Source: Massilia rubra (GTDB lineage: Bacteria > Pseudomonadota > Gammaproteobacteria > Burkholderiales > Burkholderiaceae_D). Taken from it: a DNA stretch of 64,000 nucleotides. Of this stretch, positions 39,664 to 48,254 are shown piece by piece. Under the pieces are notes generated by a model. That model was not told the DNA's origin and did no database searches. It worked only from the letters and a program-made list of their open reading frames with translations. Numbering within the stretch: position 1 is the first letter of the stretch; the number at the start of each line of letters is the position of its first letter. The stretch spans positions 62,001 through 126,000 of the forward strand of contig NZ_VUYU01000015.1 in NCBI RefSeq assembly GCF_011682065.1, read 5' to 3'. The position numbers were made by a program, and so were the translations under genes.

Positions 39664-39699
39664 TACCTCCCTCCATTTTCTTACCAATTGGGAATAACT

Positions 39700-40512
39700 A
39701 TGCAGACTCATCTGGTGCGCTGTTTTGGTGCATTGCCCGGTCACGGCAACATGGCGCTGGTGATCGAAGGCGGGCCGGCCACGCCCGCCGCACGCCAGGC
39801 GTTCGCGCGCGCGCAGCCGCATCCGGCCTGCGTGTTTCTCGACGCCGGCCCGGACCAGGGTGTCATCGCCGACTATTACTATCCGCATGCCAGGAGTCCC
39901 CTGTGCCTGCACGCCACCCTGGGCGCGGCGCAGGTGCTGTTCGGGCGCGCCGGGCAGGCGCTGCAGCCGCCGTCGGATATTGTGCTGAGCACGGCGATGC
40001 ATGCGCAAGCCCTGCTGCTGAGGCGCGAGGGAGAGGACTATTTTGTCGCGCTGCAAGCCCAGCCTGTCCCAGCCGTCGCGGTCGCGATCGATACCGCGCT
40101 GGCCGCCTGGCTGCTGGGCCAGCCCGGTTTGACGCTGGCCAGCGCGCCGGTGCTGGCCTCGGTCGGCAGTCCCAAGCTGCTGATCGAGGTGCCTGAGCGC
40201 GCCACCCTGCACGCCCTGCGCCCGCCGCTGGAGCGCATCGTGGCGTGGGGCCGCGAACACGGCGTCAACGGCTGCTACGTGCTGTGGCGCAGCGGCGCGC
40301 ACACGTACGAAGGGCGCAACTTCAACCATCTCGATCCAGCCATGGAAGACCGCGCCACCGGCGTGGCGGCGGGCGCGCTGGCGGCCCATCTGGGCTGCAC
40401 CATCACGGTGCATCAGGGTGCTGCACTGGGGGCACCCTGCCTGATCCGCACCCGCTTCAAAGGAAATCTGATCCTGGTGGGCGGACGGGCCGAGGCCGTC
40501 AACGGGTATTGA
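39700..40512 (+). CDS. PhzF-family isomerase-like protein
   Basis: 270 residues of the PhzF/diaminopimelate-epimerase fold: THLVRCFGALPGHGNMALVI at the N-terminus, SPLCLHATLGAAQVLFG in the middle, and CYVLWRSGAHTYEGRNFNHLDPAMEDRATGVAAGALAAHLG near the end (equivalent to the family's R-x-F-x-P...ED-x-ATG). The usual GHATLA is changed to LHATLG. There are no other phenazine genes, so the substrate is unknown. It shares its upstream gap with dnaE2 and might be affected by LexA. Confidence 0.82.
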   Translation: MQTHLVRCFGALPGHGNMALVIEGGPATPAARQAFARAQPHPACVFLDAGPDQGVIADYYYPHARSPLCLHATLGAAQVLFGRAGQALQPPSDIVLSTAMHAQALLLRREGEDYFVALQAQPVPAVAVAIDTALAAWLLGQPGLTLASAPVLASVGSPKLLIEVPERATLHALRPPLERIVAWGREHGVNGCYVLWRSGAHTYEGRNFNHLDPAMEDRATGVAAGALAAHLGCTITVHQGAALGAPCLIRTRFKGNLILVGGRAEAVNGY

Positions 40513-40523
40513 CAACGTTGTCA
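40510..40523. promoter_or_regulatory. Perfect 14-bp palindrome, LacI-family operator type
   Basis: TGACAACGTTGTCA, symmetric about a central CG as in LacI/GalR-family operators. It begins at the PhzF-like stop codon and lies 82 bp upstream of the TonB receptor start. Confidence 0.6.
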
Positions 40524-40562
40524 TTGCGCCACACCGCGCTGGACGTAGGGCATGGAAATTAC

Positions 40563-40585
40563 ATTAGAATCAATCTCCTTCTAAT
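40563..40585. promoter_or_regulatory. Inverted repeat before the TonB receptor
   Basis: ATTAGAA-N9-TTCTAAT, perfect 7-bp arms, 20 bp before the GTG start. Possible second operator or mRNA hairpin near the ribosome site. Confidence 0.4.
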
Positions 40586-40605
40586 AAAAACCCGGAGACC
40601 GTCGC

Positions 40606-42990
40606 GTGTTCACCACCACCCCTTTACGTAGGTCCATCTTGCTCGCTTTGTACGGCAGTGCCGCTCTCGCCGTGTACGCCCCCGCCAGCTTCGCCCAGTC
40701 GGCCCAGCCAGCCGCCAAGGAAGAAGTCATCCCCAGCGTCAGCGTGGTTGGTTCACGCCGCGTCTCGGCCAATTCCGCCACCGATACGGCGGTCCCGGTC
40801 GACCTGATTCCCATGACCCGCCTGGCCGAACAGGGCGGCCAGTTCGACCTGGCCCAGACCTTGACCTACATCTCGCCCTCGTTCAATTCCACACGCCAGA
40901 GCGGGGCCGACGGCGCCGACCTGGTCGACTCGGCCGCCCTGCGCGGCCTGGGCTCGGATCAAACCCTGGTGTTGATGAACGGCAAGCGCCGTCACAGCAC
41001 TTCGCTGGTGAACATTTTCGGCGCGCGCAACCGCGGCAACACCGGCACCGACATGAATGCGATTCCGCTCTTGGCGGTGAAGAACATCCAGGTGCTGCGC
41101 GATGGCGCCGCCGCCCAGTACGGCTCGGATGCGATCGCCGGCGTGATCAATATCGACCTGAAAAAATCGCTCGGCTGCGAGAGCGTGCTCGGCGCGGGCC
41201 AGTATTCGGCCGGCGACGGCGAGAACTACCTGGCCTCGGCCTATTGCGGCGTGGCAGTGGCCGGCGGCGCGGTCGGCATCACCGCTGAATATCTGGACCG
41301 TGGCCGCTCGAACCGGGCCGACGCGGGCAGCCTGCGCACCATCGGCGACAGCAAGGTGAACAACCAGACCTTGTACCTGAATGGCGAGATCCCGATGGTC
41401 GACGGCAAGCTGTATTTCACGGCCGGCACCCAGAAGCGCGATGCTTCCTCGGCCGCGTTCGGCCGCGGTCCGGACCAGATTCCGGTACGCAATGCGCAAG
41501 CCATGTATCCGAACGGTTTTGCGCCGTACATCAATGCCGACATCGACGACCATTACGGCACGGTCGGCTATCGCGCCAAGCTGGGCGAGTGGAATGCGGA
41601 CTTTTCGCAGACCTATGGCTACAACAAGATGCTTTACAACATCAGCAATACGCTCAATGCCTCGATCGCCAACGCCGACCTGCTCAAGGGCGGCAAGGGC
41701 GTGTCGGCCTCGCAATTCGACGCCGGCGGTTTTGCCGCCATGCAGCTGACCACGAATGCCGACGCCAGCCGTTTCTTTCCGAACATCTTAAGCGGCTTGA
41801 ACCTGGCCTTCGGCGCCGAGTTCCGCAAGGAAAACTACGAAATCTTCGCCGGCGAAGCCGGTTCGTACAACGATGTCGATGGTCCCGGCTTCGGCGGCGA
41901 CCCGGGCAGCCAGGGTTTCCCGGGCTTTCGCCCGGGCGACGCGACCGACAACAGCCGCCATAGCGTGGCGGCCTACATCGATGTCGAGACCGACGTCACC
42001 GAGCGCCTGAAAGTGCTGTCGGCCGTGCGTTACGAGAAGTTCAGCGACTTCGGCAACAGCGTGACCGGCAAGCTGGCCGCAGCCTACAAGATCAGCGATG
42101 CGATCCTGCTGCGCGGTTCGGCCAGCACGGGTTTCCGCGCGCCGTCGCTGCAGCAAGCGTTCTTTTCGTCGACCTTCACCGAGTTCGTCAACGGCAATCC
42201 GGTCGATTCGGTGTTCGCGCCGAACGGCGGCAACGTGGCCAATGCGATCGGGATTCCGAAGTTGAAGGAAGAAGAGTCGGTCAGCTTCACCCTGGGCGGC
42301 ACCTGGACGCCGACCCCGACCACCTCGATCACGGCCGACCTGTACCGCATCGCGATCGACGACCGTATCGTGTTTTCGGGCCGTTTCGACGCCAATAACT
42401 ACGCGCCGATCGTGCCGCTGCTGAGCACCCTGGGCGTGGGCGCGGCCCAGTTCTTCGTCAATTCCATCGATACCAAGACGCAGGGCCTGGACTTGACGGT
42501 GTCGAACCGCAGCGAGCTGGCCGGCGGCAAGCTCAACACCTTCCTGGCCATGAACATCAGCAAGACCGAAGTGACCGGGGTAAATGCGCCGGCCGCGTTC
42601 AAGGGCTATGAAGACGTGCTGCTGTCCCAGCGCGAGCGCCTGTTCCTGGAACAGGGTGGACCGCGGCGCAAGGCGACTTTGGGCTTCGAATACGCGCTGG
42701 GCAAGATCGGCACCGACTTCAAGGTGATCCACTTCGGCAAGCAAACCCTGGGTACCTGGTCCGGCGCGCCAACCCCGAACCAGGTGTACAAGCCAAAAAC
42801 CTCGGCCGACCTGAGTTTTACGTATAATTTCAGCGACAAGACCAAGCTGACCGTGGGCGGCGCGAATATTTTCAATGTCAAGCCGACCGAGCAGGATCCG
42901 GACCAGACCGACAACGGCTTCAAGTATGAGTCGGTGCAGTTCGGCATGAACGGCGCATCGTATTTCGCCCGCCTGTGGCATAAGTTTTAA
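40606..42990 (+). CDS. TonB-dependent outer-membrane receptor
   Basis: 794 residues with a signal peptide (RSILLALYGSAALAVYAPASFAQ), a probable TonB box (EEVIPSVSVVGS), a plug domain (DLAQTLTYISPSFNSTRQ... ALRGLGSDQTLVLMNGKRRH... VKNIQVLRDGAAAQYGSDAIAGVINI) and a 22-strand-type barrel ending in Phe (ARLWHKF). The start is GTG 40606 with CGGAG at 8 nt. The plug form with MNGKRRH and a GAAAQYGSDAIAGVIN stretch is typical of receptors for carbohydrates or other organic ligands, not clearly siderophores. The LacI-type palindrome upstream supports a sugar-responsive system. Ligand unknown. Confidence 0.93.
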   Translation: MFTTTPLRRSILLALYGSAALAVYAPASFAQSAQPAAKEEVIPSVSVVGSRRVSANSATDTAVPVDLIPMTRLAEQGGQFDLAQTLTYISPSFNSTRQSGADGADLVDSAALRGLGSDQTLVLMNGKRRHSTSLVNIFGARNRGNTGTDMNAIPLLAVKNIQVLRDGAAAQYGSDAIAGVINIDLKKSLGCESVLGAGQYSAGDGENYLASAYCGVAVAGGAVGITAEYLDRGRSNRADAGSLRTIGDSKVNNQTLYLNGEIPMVDGKLYFTAGTQKRDASSAAFGRGPDQIPVRNAQAMYPNGFAPYINADIDDHYGTVGYRAKLGEWNADFSQTYGYNKMLYNISNTLNASIANADLLKGGKGVSASQFDAGGFAAMQLTTNADASRFFPNILSGLNLAFGAEFRKENYEIFAGEAGSYNDVDGPGFGGDPGSQGFPGFRPGDATDNSRHSVAAYIDVETDVTERLKVLSAVRYEKFSDFGNSVTGKLAAAYKISDAILLRGSASTGFRAPSLQQAFFSSTFTEFVNGNPVDSVFAPNGGNVANAIGIPKLKEEESVSFTLGGTWTPTPTTSITADLYRIAIDDRIVFSGRFDANNYAPIVPLLSTLGVGAAQFFVNSIDTKTQGLDLTVSNRSELAGGKLNTFLAMNISKTEVTGVNAPAAFKGYEDVLLSQRERLFLEQGGPRRKATLGFEYALGKIGTDFKVIHFGKQTLGTWSGAPTPNQVYKPKTSADLSFTYNFSDKTKLTVGGANIFNVKPTEQDPDQTDNGFKYESVQFGMNGASYFARLWHKF

Positions 42991-43014
42991 GCGCGGCGCG
43001 CGCTAGCTGGTAGG

Positions 43015-43051
43015 GGGCAGGCCGGGTCGCGTAGACCTGGCCTGCCCTTTT
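43015..43051 (+). terminator. Intrinsic terminator of the TonB receptor gene
   Basis: 9-bp stem GGGCAGGCC/GGCCTGCCC with an internal GGT/ACC pairing in the loop, followed by TTTT, 25 bp after the stop. Confidence 0.85.
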
Positions 43052-43113
43052 GCATTATTGTGTCGGCTGGCCCGGTAACGGGCAGCCCTGTGACTGTTGA
43101 AAAAGGATGAAGA

Positions 43114-43665
43114 ATGAAACCAATTTACGCGCTGACAATGGCCGCACTGCTGGCCGGCGCGCCGTTGACGCAGGCAGCGCCGGCCGCCGCGCCCGCCGCC
43201 ACGGTGGCGGCGTCCACCACGGTGGCCACGCCCGATGCCGCCCGGGTCCAGGCGGTGCAAGCCATGCTCGAAGCCATGCAGTCGGAAAAAATGATGCGCT
43301 CGGTGGCCGGTGCCAGCCGCTATGTGAATGACCAACAGCGCGACAGCGTGTTCGCCAAGCTCGACAAAGTGCCGCCGCAGGAAATCTACAAGCGCCTGGC
43401 GCTACCGGTGGCGCGCGTGATCGGGGTCGAGGCGGCCAATGAGCTGACCACGTTTTATGCGTCCGATTATGGCAAGCGCTTGTTGCAGCAGACTTATAAC
43501 AGCCGGGCCAGCATGTTCCCGCCGGAACCGCCGGTGCCGAACGCGGCCGAGAAGAAGATGCTCAAGAAACCCGCGCTGGTGCAGGCACGTAAGGAACTGG
43601 CCGCCGCCGATGCCACGATCCGGCATGAGGCGTTTGCGCTGTTGCAGGCGATTATTAAGAAGTAG
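43114..43665 (+). CDS. Exported small helical protein, DUF2059-like
   Basis: 183 residues; signal peptide MKPIYALTMAALLAGAPLTQAAP followed by an Ala-rich spacer. The helical body includes ARVQAVQAMLEAMQSEKMMRSVAG, VPPQEIYKRLALPVARVIGVEAANELTTFYASDYGKRLLQQTYN and a basic end. The TTFYAS-YGKRL stretch recalls the DUF2059 pattern (FYxSPxGK), but similarity is limited. AAGGA precedes the ATG. Separate from the receptor gene because a terminator lies between them. Function unknown. Confidence 0.65.
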   Translation: MKPIYALTMAALLAGAPLTQAAPAAAPAATVAASTTVATPDAARVQAVQAMLEAMQSEKMMRSVAGASRYVNDQQRDSVFAKLDKVPPQEIYKRLALPVARVIGVEAANELTTFYASDYGKRLLQQTYNSRASMFPPEPPVPNAAEKKMLKKPALVQARKELAAADATIRHEAFALLQAIIKK

Positions 43666-43684
43666 GCCGTTCTAGGCGCGGTAA

Positions 43685-43838
43685 CACCGGGGTCAGACCC
43701 TATCGACTCCTATCGACTCCGGTCACACCGGGGTCAGACCCCCAACTGAAAAACCGGGGTCTGACCCCTACGACTTCTATCGACTTCGGTAACACCGGGG
43801 TCAGACCCCCAACTGAAAAACCGGGGTCTGACCCCTAG
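43685..43838. repeat. Five-copy cluster of the GGGGTCAGACCCC repeat
   Basis: Five cores, three as GGGGTCAGACCC(C) and two inverted (GGGGTCTGACCCC). Two inverted pairs are joined by the same spacer CAACTGAAAAAC, and short ATCGACTTC-type repeats lie between. The cluster fills the gap between two convergent genes, and its last copy reaches the histidine-kinase stop codon. Confidence 0.85.
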
Positions 43839-45175
43839 GCGTCGGCTTTGCTTGCAGCAGGGAAGTCGATGCGCACGCTTAAACCACCCAGCTTGGCCGA
43901 TTCGCCCAGACTTAACTTGGCTCCGTGCCGCTCGGCGATCGCTTTGATGATCGCCAGCCCCAGTCCGCTGCCGCTGGCCTCGCTGCCGGCGATGCGGTAG
44001 AAACGGTTGAATACCCGCTCCCTTTCTTCCGCCGGTATGCCCGGCCCGCTATCTTCCACCACCAGCGCCGTACCCTTGCCTTCCCCGGTCACGCTCAGAT
44101 CCACTGTGCCGCCGGCCGGGGTATATTTCAAGGCGTTGTCGATCAGGTTGCGCAGCATGATCATCAGGGCGTCCGGCTGGCCCGCCACCTGCACCGGATC
44201 GGCACGCGTGAGGCCCAGGTCGATGCCGCGCGCCTGCGCCGCGCCCGCCAGGTCGGCCAGCGCCCGCTTGGCCAGGTCGGCCAACTCGACCGGCTGGGTT
44301 TTTACTCCGCCCGCCGCGCTCGCTTCCTGGCGCGCCAGCACCAGCAATTGCTCCACCAGCCTGGTGGCGCGCTCGATGCCGGCCGTCAACCGGCCCACCG
44401 CCACCCCGCGCGCTTCCGGGCTGTCCGCCCGCTCCAGGCTCAGCACCTGCAGTTTCAGCGCTTGCAGCGGCGTGCGCAGTTCATGCGCGGCGTCGGCCAC
44501 GAAATGCTGCTGGGCGTCGAAGGCGGTCTTCACCCTGCCGAACAAGAGATTCAATTCCTGCACCAGCGGCAATACTTCGTCCGGCAAGTCCGCTTCCGAC
44601 ACGGGCGAGAGGTCGTCGGCCTGGCGCGCCGCCACCTGGGTGCGCACGCGCGAGACCGGTTGCAGCGAACCGCTCACGACCCACCACACGACCAGCATCA
44701 GGATCGGCATCATCACCGCAATCGGACCGACCGTGCGCAAGGCCAGGTTGCCGGCCATATTGCGCCGCACCGCCATGTCCTGGGCGATCTGCAGGGTCTG
44801 GGTGCTGCTTTGCACCGAGAACACGCGGTAGGTGGTGTTGTTAGCCTTGATGTTGGAAAAGCCGAGCACCGCGTGCTGCGGCAGGGTGGTGCGCGAGACG
44901 GTGCGGAACACGCGCACCCCGTCCGGGGTCCAGACCTGCACCATCAACTCGTTGTTTTCGGCGTCCGCTTCCACGTTCGCGGCCGTTTCGGTATTCGACA
45001 GCGGCGCGCTGGAACGCAGCGACAGCGCCATTTGTTGCATGTGGTAATCGAAAATCTGGTCGGCGTCAGACAGCGCCGTGCGATAGGCGATCGACGCTTG
45101 CGCCACGGCGGCGATACTGATGGCCGCGAGCAAAAACCACAACAGACGGCCGCGCAGCGAGTGCGCCAGGTTCAT
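43835..45175 (-). CDS. Sensor histidine kinase (QseC/TctE type)
   Basis: 446 residues. First membrane helix LLWFLLAAISIAAVAQASIAY, a periplasmic 2CSK-N-like sensor (about residues 30-160), second helix IAVMMPILMLVVWWVVSGSL, HAMP-like linker, H-box HFVADAAHELRTPLQALKLQ, N-box NLIDNALKYTP, and G boxes VVEDSGPGIP and GSGLGLAIIKAIAERHG. Its start overlaps the response-regulator stop in ATGA. With the HtrA protease upstream, the cluster suggests an envelope-stress role. Confidence 0.93.
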   Translation of the reverse strand: MNLAHSLRGRLLWFLLAAISIAAVAQASIAYRTALSDADQIFDYHMQQMALSLRSSAPLSNTETAANVEADAENNELMVQVWTPDGVRVFRTVSRTTLPQHAVLGFSNIKANNTTYRVFSVQSSTQTLQIAQDMAVRRNMAGNLALRTVGPIAVMMPILMLVVWWVVSGSLQPVSRVRTQVAARQADDLSPVSEADLPDEVLPLVQELNLLFGRVKTAFDAQQHFVADAAHELRTPLQALKLQVLSLERADSPEARGVAVGRLTAGIERATRLVEQLLVLARQEASAAGGVKTQPVELADLAKRALADLAGAAQARGIDLGLTRADPVQVAGQPDALMIMLRNLIDNALKYTPAGGTVDLSVTGEGKGTALVVEDSGPGIPAEERERVFNRFYRIAGSEASGSGLGLAIIKAIAERHGAKLSLGESAKLGGLSVRIDFPAASKADA

Positions 45176-45837
45176 AGTTTGGGCACCATGTAGCCGACCC
45201 CGCGCACGTTCTGGATCAGATCGCTGCCGAGTTTCTTGCGCAAGCCGTGGATATACACTTCCACCGCGTTGCTGCTCACTTCATCGCGCCAGCTGTAGAG
45301 CTTTTCTTCCAGCTGGGCGCGCGAGAGCACCACGCCGGGACGGGCGATCAAGGCTTCGAGCACGGCCCATTCGCGCGCCGACAGGGTGACCGGCACGCCG
45401 TCGACCTGCACTTCGCGGGTGGCCGGATTGATGCTGATGGCCTTGTATTCGAAGATCGGTTCGCCGCGCCCGGCGGCGCGCCGCAGCAAGGCGCGGATGC
45501 GCGCCAGCAGTTCGTCAAGGTCGTAGGGTTTGAGGACATAATCGTCGGCCCCGGCGTCGAGCCCGGCGATGCGCTGCTCGACCGCGTCGCGCGCGGTCGC
45601 CACCAGTACCGGGGTGCGGTCCTTGCGCGTGCGCATGGCGCGCAGCACTTCCAGGCCATCCTTGCGCGGCAAGCCCAGGTCGAGCAGGACCAGGTCGTAG
45701 CTTTGCGACTGGCGCAGGGCAGTATCGGCCATTTCGCCATCCTTGACCCAATCGACCGCGTAGTGCTCGGCCCTGAGCAGGTCGAGCACCACTTCGCCGA
45801 TCATCGTATCGTCTTCCACCAGCAGCAAGCGCATCAC
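45172..45837 (-). CDS. OmpR-family response regulator
   Basis: 221 residues. Receiver MMRLLLVEDDTMIGEVVLDLL with phospho-Asp53 in LVLLDLGLPRKDG and Lys in YVLKPYDLDELLARI; the C-terminal winged helix is LSAREWAVLEALIARPGVVLSRAQLEEKLYSW... VEVYIHGLRKKLG. Closest to the QseB/TctD group. It lies 38 bp after htrA and overlaps the kinase. Confidence 0.95.
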   Translation of the reverse strand: MMRLLLVEDDTMIGEVVLDLLRAEHYAVDWVKDGEMADTALRQSQSYDLVLLDLGLPRKDGLEVLRAMRTRKDRTPVLVATARDAVEQRIAGLDAGADDYVLKPYDLDELLARIRALLRRAAGRGEPIFEYKAISINPATREVQVDGVPVTLSAREWAVLEALIARPGVVLSRAQLEEKLYSWRDEVSSNAVEVYIHGLRKKLGSDLIQNVRGVGYMVPKL

Positions 45838-45875
45838 ATCCTACTTTCTCGTACCCTGCGGGCGGAAGGGCAGGA

Positions 45876-47441
45876 TTACCCGATCCGCACCGGAATGAAG
45901 ATTCTGTCATTACCGCGCTGAATCAGCAAGGCCACCGACTTGCTGGCCTTGCCCACCACATCGCGCACCTGCTCGACCGAATTGACAGGGCGGCCATTGA
46001 CGGACAGTAAAACGTCACCCGGCTGGACCCCGGCCGTGGACGCCGCCCCGGCCGCATCTTCGATCACCAGGCCCGAGACGATTCCCGACTGGCGCTTTTC
46101 GTTGGGGTCGAGCGGACGCAGGGCCAGGCCCAGTTTCGCACCCTCGTCGGCGCCGGCGGCCGGTTCGCGCTCGTCCTGCGCCACCTTGTCGCTGGCGTTG
46201 GCCAGGCGCGCATCGATGCGCACGATCTTGCCGTCGCGCCAGACGTCGAGACTGACCTTGTCGCCCGGCTGGGCCACGCTGAGCATGGCCGGCAAGTCGC
46301 CCGAGGCCACGATCGGCTGGCCGTTCAGCTTGCGGATGACGTCGCCGGACTTGAGGCCCGCCTTGTCGGCCGCGCCGCCTTTTTCCACGTTCGACACCAG
46401 CGCGCCCTCGGGCGAGTCGAGCTTGAAGGAATCGGCGAAACCCTGGTTCACTTCCTGGATCGACACGCCCAGCTTGGCATGCTGCACCTTGCCGGTGGTC
46501 ACAATCTGCTCCTTGATGCGGTAAGCCACATCGATCGGAATGGCGAACGACAAGCCCATGTAGCCGCCGGTCTGGCTGTAGATCTGCGAATTGATGCCGA
46601 TCACTTCGCCCTTGGTATTGAACAGCGGGCCGCCCGAGTTGCCGGGATTGACCGCCACGTCGGTCTGGATGAACGGCACCTGGCTGTCGTCCTGCAGCGT
46701 GCGCCCCTTGGCGCTGACCACGCCGGCCGTGACCGTGCTTTCCAGTCCGAACGGCGAGCCGATCGCCAGCACCCATTCACCGACCTTGAGATCGTTAGAT
46801 TTGCCGATTGGCACCACCGGCAGGTTCTTGGCGTCAATCTTGAGCACCGCCACATCGGTCTTGGGGTCGGAGCCGAGCACCTTGGCGCGGAACTCGCGCC
46901 GGTCGTTGAGCTTGACCGTGACTTCCTTGGCGTCGCGCACCACGTGCGCATTGGTCAGGATGACACCGTCCGGGCTGATAATGAACCCGGAACCGGCGCC
47001 AAAAACGGGCGTGTCGCGTTGTTGTCCACGGGGCATCTGCGGCCCCTGGAAGCGACGGAAAAATTCGAAAAACGGGTCGTCCTCGTCGAACTGCGGAGGC
47101 ATGCCGCGGCCGCGCTGCGGGCCCATGGCCGTCTTGGTGCTGCCCATGACGCGGATATTGACCACGGCCGGGCCGTTGCGCGAGACGATCTGGGTAAAGT
47201 CGGGCAGCACCACGCCGGCCGCCAGCGGCGCGGGGGCGCCTGGATTGACGGGGGTGGCCGCCGGTGCGGACGATGGCGCGGCGGACGGTGTCTGCGCGGC
47301 GAGCGCAACAGGAGCGGAGGCGACTGCGTTGTTATGGTTGACCGCGATCGCACCAACCGCTCCGCCAATGGCGCCCGCGGCGGCAAGGGCTAGCGTGAGA
47401 CGCTTAGCGGTGATGACAGTGATGGCACCTTCGTTATGCAT
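45876..47441 (-). CDS. Periplasmic serine protease of the HtrA/DegP family
   Basis: 521 residues. A membrane or signal segment (LTLALAAAGAIGGAVGAIAV) is followed by a Pro/Ala linker, a trypsin-like domain with His166 (LTNAHVV), Asp196 (DPKTDVAVL) and Ser269 (NPGNSGGPLF), then two PDZ domains (ALVSNVEKGGAADKAGLKSGDVI and GLVIEDAAGAASTAGVQPGDVLLSVNGRPV). The N-terminal part looks uncleaved, so membrane anchoring is possible. AGGAG lies 7 nt before the ATG. First gene of a unit with a two-component system, an arrangement known for MucD/DegP-type envelope stress control. Confidence 0.93.
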   Translation of the reverse strand: MHNEGAITVITAKRLTLALAAAGAIGGAVGAIAVNHNNAVASAPVALAAQTPSAAPSSAPAATPVNPGAPAPLAAGVVLPDFTQIVSRNGPAVVNIRVMGSTKTAMGPQRGRGMPPQFDEDDPFFEFFRRFQGPQMPRGQQRDTPVFGAGSGFIISPDGVILTNAHVVRDAKEVTVKLNDRREFRAKVLGSDPKTDVAVLKIDAKNLPVVPIGKSNDLKVGEWVLAIGSPFGLESTVTAGVVSAKGRTLQDDSQVPFIQTDVAVNPGNSGGPLFNTKGEVIGINSQIYSQTGGYMGLSFAIPIDVAYRIKEQIVTTGKVQHAKLGVSIQEVNQGFADSFKLDSPEGALVSNVEKGGAADKAGLKSGDVIRKLNGQPIVASGDLPAMLSVAQPGDKVSLDVWRDGKIVRIDARLANASDKVAQDEREPAAGADEGAKLGLALRPLDPNEKRQSGIVSGLVIEDAAGAASTAGVQPGDVLLSVNGRPVNSVEQVRDVVGKASKSVALLIQRGNDRIFIPVRIG

Positions 47442-47646
47442 GGACGTACTCCTGGTTTGAAAGGATATGTTCGGTAATGAACGCTTGTTATTGTTTGCTG
47501 TGTTGCTGTGCTTCTTGTTTGCTTCTTTGGTTTTGCAGCATCGTGACCACTTGACGCCTGGCCGATGGTGGAATGATGCGGCATCAGACTTAGGGTTGTC
47601 TTAATGGCCTTGCCGGCGCTAACGACAAGCCGGCCAGCACGTGGAA

Positions 47647-47674
47647 CGGGGCGCCCCTTGCTGCGGGCGCCCCG
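47647..47674. terminator. GC-rich hairpin downstream of hsp20
   Basis: 10-bp perfect stem CGGGGCGCCC/GGGCGCCCCG with an 8-nt loop in the 291-bp gap between hsp20 and htrA, with no U-tract on the minus strand. The rest of the gap should contain the htrA promoter; I find no clear consensus. Confidence 0.5.
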
Positions 47675-47732
47675 GTGTTTAGCTCAGCTCGCTATCTCGG
47701 CTTGCTGCGGATCGCGTGCCGGCTGGTGCTGG

Positions 47733-48188
47733 TCAGGCAGCCTGGCGCTGCTCGAGCGCCTGCACGTTCTCGCCACCGTCGATGACGATGCGGCGCGGTT
47801 TGAGCGCCTCGGGCACTTCACGCACCAGTTCGATGGTCAGCATGCCGTTGTCGAACGAGGCCGTGGTGACCTTGACGTGGTTCGCCAGCTGGAAGCGCTG
47901 CTCGAAATCGCGTGCCGCGATGCCGCGGTGCAGGTAGGTGCGCTGGGTGTCCTCTTTCTGCTTGCGACCGGTGATGTGCAGGCTGTCGCGTTCGGTGATG
48001 ATCTCGACTTCCGACCGGTCGAAGCCAGCCAGCGCCATCACGATGCGGTACTTGTCTTCGCTGACCAGTTCGATGTTATACGGTGGATAGCTGGGCTGCG
48101 CTTCAGTGCGCTGCGATTCCAGCAGATTGGCCAGGCGGTCGAAGCCGATAGCGGAACGATAGAGAGGAGCAAGGTCGAATGTACGCAT
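47733..48188 (-). CDS. Small heat-shock protein Hsp20 (IbpA type)
   Basis: 151-residue alpha-crystallin-domain holdase: MRTFDLAPLYRSAIGFDRLANLLES, then YPPYNIELVSEDKYRIVMALAGFDRSEVEIITERDSLHITGRK and the YLHRGIAARDFEQRFQLANHVKV / GMLTIELVREVPEALKPR stretch typical of IbpA/B. It binds aggregates for ClpB/DnaK rescue. ATG 48188 is used. The upstream region has a sigma-32-like -35 and a ROSE-like leader. Confidence 0.95.
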   Translation of the reverse strand: MRTFDLAPLYRSAIGFDRLANLLESQRTEAQPSYPPYNIELVSEDKYRIVMALAGFDRSEVEIITERDSLHITGRKQKEDTQRTYLHRGIAARDFEQRFQLANHVKVTTASFDNGMLTIELVREVPEALKPRRIVIDGGENVQALEQRQAA

Positions 48189-48194
48189 GATAAG

Positions 48195-48219
48195 TATCCT
48201 TTTAGAAGTTAAGCGATAA
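48195..48219 (-). promoter_or_regulatory. Candidate ROSE-like RNA thermometer of hsp20
   Basis: In the mRNA, UUAUCGCUU (from 48219 to 48211) faces the ribosome site AAAAGGAUA (48203-48195) across an 8-nt loop. It contains the U-(U/C)-GCU signature of ROSE elements opposite AGGA, with the characteristic G-G apposition. The transcript leader would be about 60 nt. A small upstream hairpin (ACGG/CCGT) precedes it. Confidence 0.5.
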
Positions 48220-48254
48220 GTTGACGGACCTCCGTGGAGCATCCGTTGAATCCA

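Noticed and set aside
36804-40196. Plus-strand open frame of more than 1100 codons opposite dnaE2
   Set aside because: It is the antisense shadow of a GC-rich gene; it lacks any family motif, while the minus strand encodes complete DnaE2.
39700-40512. Phenazine biosynthesis gene
   Set aside because: PhzF-like proteins are widespread outside phenazine pathways and no other phz gene is present.
43685-43838. CRISPR-like array
   Set aside because: The repeats occur in both orientations with a constant short spacer and are part of a dispersed family; there are no cas genes.
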